Of a DNA stretch of 33,670 nucleotides, positions 31,695 to 33,670 are shown piece by piece. The translations under genes and the position numbers were made by a program. Under the pieces are notes generated by a model. It did not search any database. It saw only the letters and a list, made by a program, of their open reading frames with translations, and had not been told where the DNA came from. Location: assembly GCA_046295655.1 (NCBI GenBank), contig JBKBMT010000031.1, positions 1 to 33,670 on the forward strand. The letters run 5' to 3'. Positions within the stretch are counted from its first letter, which is position 1; every line of letters starts with the position of its first letter. The DNA comes from JBKBMT01 sp046295655. Lineage in GTDB: Bacteria; Pseudomonadota; Alphaproteobacteria; Rhodobacterales; Rhodobacteraceae.

Positions 31695-32648
31695 ATGTCC
31701 TACGTCGCCAACATCCGCATGTTCGTCCGCGTGTTCGAGCTTGGCAGCATGAGCGCGGCGGCGCGGGATCAGCGCACATCGCCCGCGGTCGCCTCGTCCC
31801 GGGTGGCAGAACTGGAGAAACATCTGGGGGTGCGGCTGTTCAACCGGACCACTCGGACGCTTCAGCCGACCGAGAACGGACGCATCTTCTACGACGGGGC
31901 GCGCAAGATCCTCGATGCGATCGACGAGGCAGAGGCCGAAGTCACCGACGCGGCGCGCAACCCCCGCGGCACCCTGTTCGTGGCCGCGCCCCTTGGAATC
32001 GGCCGGCGGGTGATCGCACCGCATGTGCCGGCGTTCAAGGACGAATGGCCCCTGATCGACGTGAGGCTGCGGCTGTCCGACCGGGTGATCGACATTCCGG
32101 GAGAAGGGTTGGACGTGGCCTTTCACCTCGGCTTTCTGGAGGACAGCGCGCTGAAGGTCCGGGTCATCGCAGACTGCCCGCGGATACTCTGCGCTTCGCC
32201 GGCCTATGTCGCGCGCCGCGGGATGCCGGAGGACGGCGCGGCACTGGTGCGCGACCGGCACGACTGCCTGAACCTTCGCTTTCCCGGCGCGCGCGAATTC
32301 CAGTGGACGCTCCAGACAACGGAGGGGCCGCAGCGGTTCGAGATCTCGGGACCGTTCGAATCGGACGATGGCGACGTGCTGACCGGCTGGGCGCTGGACG
32401 GCCGCGGCATCATCCTGAAGCCGGTGTTCGAGGTGGCCGACCATCTTCGCAGCGGTGCGCTGGTGCCCGTGGCCACCGCCACGCCACCCCTGCCGGTCCA
32501 GATATCGTCGCTGACACCGCATCGCCGCCTGCGCGACCCCAAGACGCGGCTGTTTGCGGATTTCATGGCGGCGCGGATCCGGGCCGAGCTGGCGGAACGC
32601 CTGACGGGCATCGACGGGGTGTCGGGTCACCGCCAGGCGGAGCAGTGA
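31695..32648 (+). CDS. LysR-family transcriptional regulator
   Basis: A 317-residue LysR protein. The N-terminal helix-turn-helix is at about 7-60 (FVRVFELGSMSAAARDQRTSPAVASSRVAELEKHLGVRLFNRTTRTLQPTENG). The C-terminal effector-binding domain begins at about 92 (GTLFVAAPLGIG). It diverges from puuD and precedes uraH/puuE, so it is a natural candidate regulator of urate breakdown; the effector might be urate or a product, which is inference. No ribosome site is seen before ATG 31695 (CCCTCTGCCCG). After it, 32649-32904 (256 bases, up to the convergent uraH stop) holds no gene I can support, only a GC palindrome at 32806-32817. Confidence 0.93.
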   Translation: MSYVANIRMFVRVFELGSMSAAARDQRTSPAVASSRVAELEKHLGVRLFNRTTRTLQPTENGRIFYDGARKILDAIDEAEAEVTDAARNPRGTLFVAAPLGIGRRVIAPHVPAFKDEWPLIDVRLRLSDRVIDIPGEGLDVAFHLGFLEDSALKVRVIADCPRILCASPAYVARRGMPEDGAALVRDRHDCLNLRFPGAREFQWTLQTTEGPQRFEISGPFESDDGDVLTGWALDGRGIILKPVFEVADHLRSGALVPVATATPPLPVQISSLTPHRRLRDPKTRLFADFMAARIRAELAERLTGIDGVSGHRQAEQ

Positions 32649-32904
32649 ACCGCAGGTGATTCAGCGCAACACTCGCTGGCGCCGGCGGAGCCCGGAATGC
32701 GCCACGGATCTGACCCCGCAGGGTCAACGCATCGCCGGATCGGCGCGCGAAGCCGCAGTGGGGGTGCAGGGAAACGGCGCCCATGCCGCGCCGGGCGGTC
32801 GTGTCGCCGCCGGCGGCCGTCACAGGGTGCAGGATCAGGACAACGAAGCGCCGGGCGACGAGCTGCCCGAACTGCCTCTGCCGGTGAAGCGGCCGATGTC
32901 GGTC

Positions 32905-33261
32905 TCAACTGCCGCGATAGGTCGAATAGCCGAAGGGCGACAGAAGGAGGGGCACATGGTAATGCGCCGCGGGGTCGGAGATGCCGAACCGGATCGGAAC
33001 CTCGTCCAGAAACAGCGGCTCGGCCCCGGCCTGACCGCTGTGCCGCAGATAGTCCCCGGCGAAGAAGACAAGCTCGTAGATGCCGGTGGCGAAACCCTCG
33101 CCCGGAAGGATCGGCCTGTCGGTGCGTCCGTCGGCATTGGTGACAGCCTCGGCGATGCGCTGGCGCTCACCGCCCGCAAGTCGGTGAAGGACGATCCTGA
33201 GCCCCGCCGCGGGACAGCCCCGTGCCGTGTCGAGAACGTGGGTGGTCAGGTAGCCTGGCAT
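32905..33261 (-). CDS. uraH: 5-hydroxyisourate hydrolase (transthyretin-like)
   Basis: A 118-residue transthyretin-fold enzyme that hydrolyses 5-hydroxyisourate, the PuuD product, to OHCU. Motifs: LTTHVLDTARGCPAAG at the start and the diagnostic YHVPLLLSPFGYSTYRGS at the end (catalytic His and the YRGS C-terminus). ATG 33261 has AGGAGG about 7 bases upstream. An in-frame opening to 33402 would start beyond the operator-like repeat and is not family-like. It diverges from puuE, sharing a 142-base control region. Confidence 0.95.
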   Translation of the reverse strand: MPGYLTTHVLDTARGCPAAGLRIVLHRLAGGERQRIAEAVTNADGRTDRPILPGEGFATGIYELVFFAGDYLRHSGQAGAEPLFLDEVPIRFGISDPAAHYHVPLLLSPFGYSTYRGS

Positions 33262-33326
33262 CGAACCCTCCTGCATCGTCCGTGTCATCATGCCCCGCGG
33301 CTGCGGGTCGGGCGAACACCTCGCCG

Positions 33327-33353
33327 CATGGAAACACCTTTCCGGTTTCCATG
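33327..33353. promoter_or_regulatory. Perfect inverted repeat, candidate operator of uraH/puuE
   Basis: CATGGAAAC (33327-33335) and GTTTCCATG (33345-33353) are exact reverse complements, separated by 9 bases. The site is 65 bases upstream of uraH and 50 bases upstream of puuE. Arms of 9 with centre-to-centre spacing of 18 bases fit two DNA turns, as expected for a dimeric repressor or activator. The spacer (ACCTTTCCG) is not self-complementary, so it is not an obvious terminator hairpin. Confidence 0.6.
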
Positions 33354-33403
33354 AAAGTCGGCGGGATCTTTTCGCGATAGAAGCAAATGAACCGGAGGTC
33401 ACG

Positions 33404-33670
33404 ATGAACCGCTATCCGCGCAACCTGTCAGGCCATGGCGCCAGCCCGCCCGATGCGAACTGGCCGGGCGGCGCACGGGTGGCGATCAGCCTGGTGCTGA
33501 ACTACGAGGAGGGGGGCGAGAACTGCATCCTGCACGGCGATGCCGCCTCCGAGGCGTTCCTGTCCGACATCCCCGGTGCGCAGCCCTGGCCGGGAATGCG
33601 TCACTGGAACATGGAATCGCTCTACGACTACGGCGCGCGGGCGGGGTTCTGGCGGCTGCACCGTCTCTTC
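33404..33670 (+). CDS. puuE: Allantoinase PuuE (polysaccharide deacetylase family), N-terminal fragment
   Basis: The first 89 codons are present and the gene runs off the right edge. It starts MNRYPRNLSGHGASPPDANW and continues with WPGGARVAISLVLNYEEGGE, then HWNMESLYDYGARAGFWRLHRLF. This is the N-terminus of the cofactor-independent allantoinase PuuE, which opens the allantoin ring; NYEEGGE and YDYGARAGFWR are characteristic. GGAGGT stands 7 bases before the ATG. It diverges from uraH and would continue the urate pathway begun by PuuD. Confidence 0.9.
   Translation, partial: MNRYPRNLSGHGASPPDANWPGGARVAISLVLNYEEGGENCILHGDAASEAFLSDIPGAQPWPGMRHWNMESLYDYGARAGFWRLHRLF

Noticed and set aside
32806..32817. 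GCCGCCGGCGGC palindrome after the LysR gene
   Set aside because: No loop and simple GC composition; not a credible hairpin or operator.
32563..32908. Two short minus-strand open frames between the LysR gene and uraH
   Set aside because: Arg/Pro/Ala-rich with no ribosome site or family similarity; they overlap real gene ends.
1..33670. Search by eye for CRISPR arrays, tRNAs, insertion sequence ends, integrases and toxin-antitoxin pairs
   Set aside because: Nothing supportable was seen; the only short tandem repeat is the Ser-His coding repeat in znuA.

Overview
This window looks like ordinary chromosome from a high-GC alphaproteobacterium of the order Rhodobacterales (Rhodobacter/Paracoccus relatives). 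The evidence is the strong GC bias at third codon positions, the ferrochelatase N-terminal region, a membrane urate hydroxylase PuuD with a cytochrome c tail, a NaChBac-type sodium channel, a REC-PP2C/Hpt pair, and many ATGA/GTGA start-stop overlaps. It is a draft assembly: a run of ten Ns lies inside one gene at 16123-16132. I see no rRNA, tRNA, CRISPR array, insertion sequence, prophage or defence island.

Layout. (1) 1-1952, minus strand: comF, then grxC, a nitrilase-family amidohydrolase and the first codons of a MarR-like regulator, the last three coupled by TGATG overlaps. (2) 1977-3945, plus: a degenerate SAM-methyltransferase-like protein and ferrochelatase hemH, then a strong hairpin shared with a small secreted 58-residue protein on the other strand. 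(3) 4338-6133: two L,D-transpeptidases (one Tat-like, one lipoprotein) flanking a CAP-domain lipoprotein, which suggests envelope work. (4) 14686 down to 5636, minus: a long tightly packed run of hslO, a CoA-type Nudix hydrolase, cca, two ABC exporters, an RlmD-like rRNA methyltransferase, a voltage-gated sodium channel and an L,D-transpeptidase. (5) 14784-17073: a second Nudix hydrolase, a REC-PP2C phosphatase interrupted by the gap, and a divergent Hpt phosphotransfer protein, probably one signalling module. (6) 17074-24459: ilvA with a thioesterase, argG, hemF, a small lipoprotein, a short-chain dehydrogenase-like protein lacking its catalytic lysine, clpS with rsmC, and a HAD hydrolase. 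(7) 24674-27164: a D,D-carboxypeptidase with a proline-rich linker and a SPOR-like tail, then an FAH-family hydrolase.

(8) 27240-30364 is a complete zinc-uptake locus. zur, znuC and znuB run leftward, and znuA runs rightward from a shared 68-base region holding a Zur-type palindrome between a -35-like and a -10-like element. Both ZnuA and ZnuC carry long histidine-rich stretches. (9) 30365-33670 is a purine (urate) degradation locus: puuD (urate to 5-hydroxyisourate), a LysR regulator, uraH (5-hydroxyisourate hydrolase) and the start of puuE (allantoinase). A perfect 9-9-9 inverted repeat sits between the divergent uraH and puuE and is the best unexplained regulatory signal here.

Most genes are recognisable core or common Rhodobacterales genes. 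The points most worth following are the uraH/puuE operator, the lysine-less SDR, the methyltransferase without a canonical SAM loop, the REC-PP2C/Hpt pair and the unusual placing of the sodium channel. I did not find a wholly new multi-gene system.
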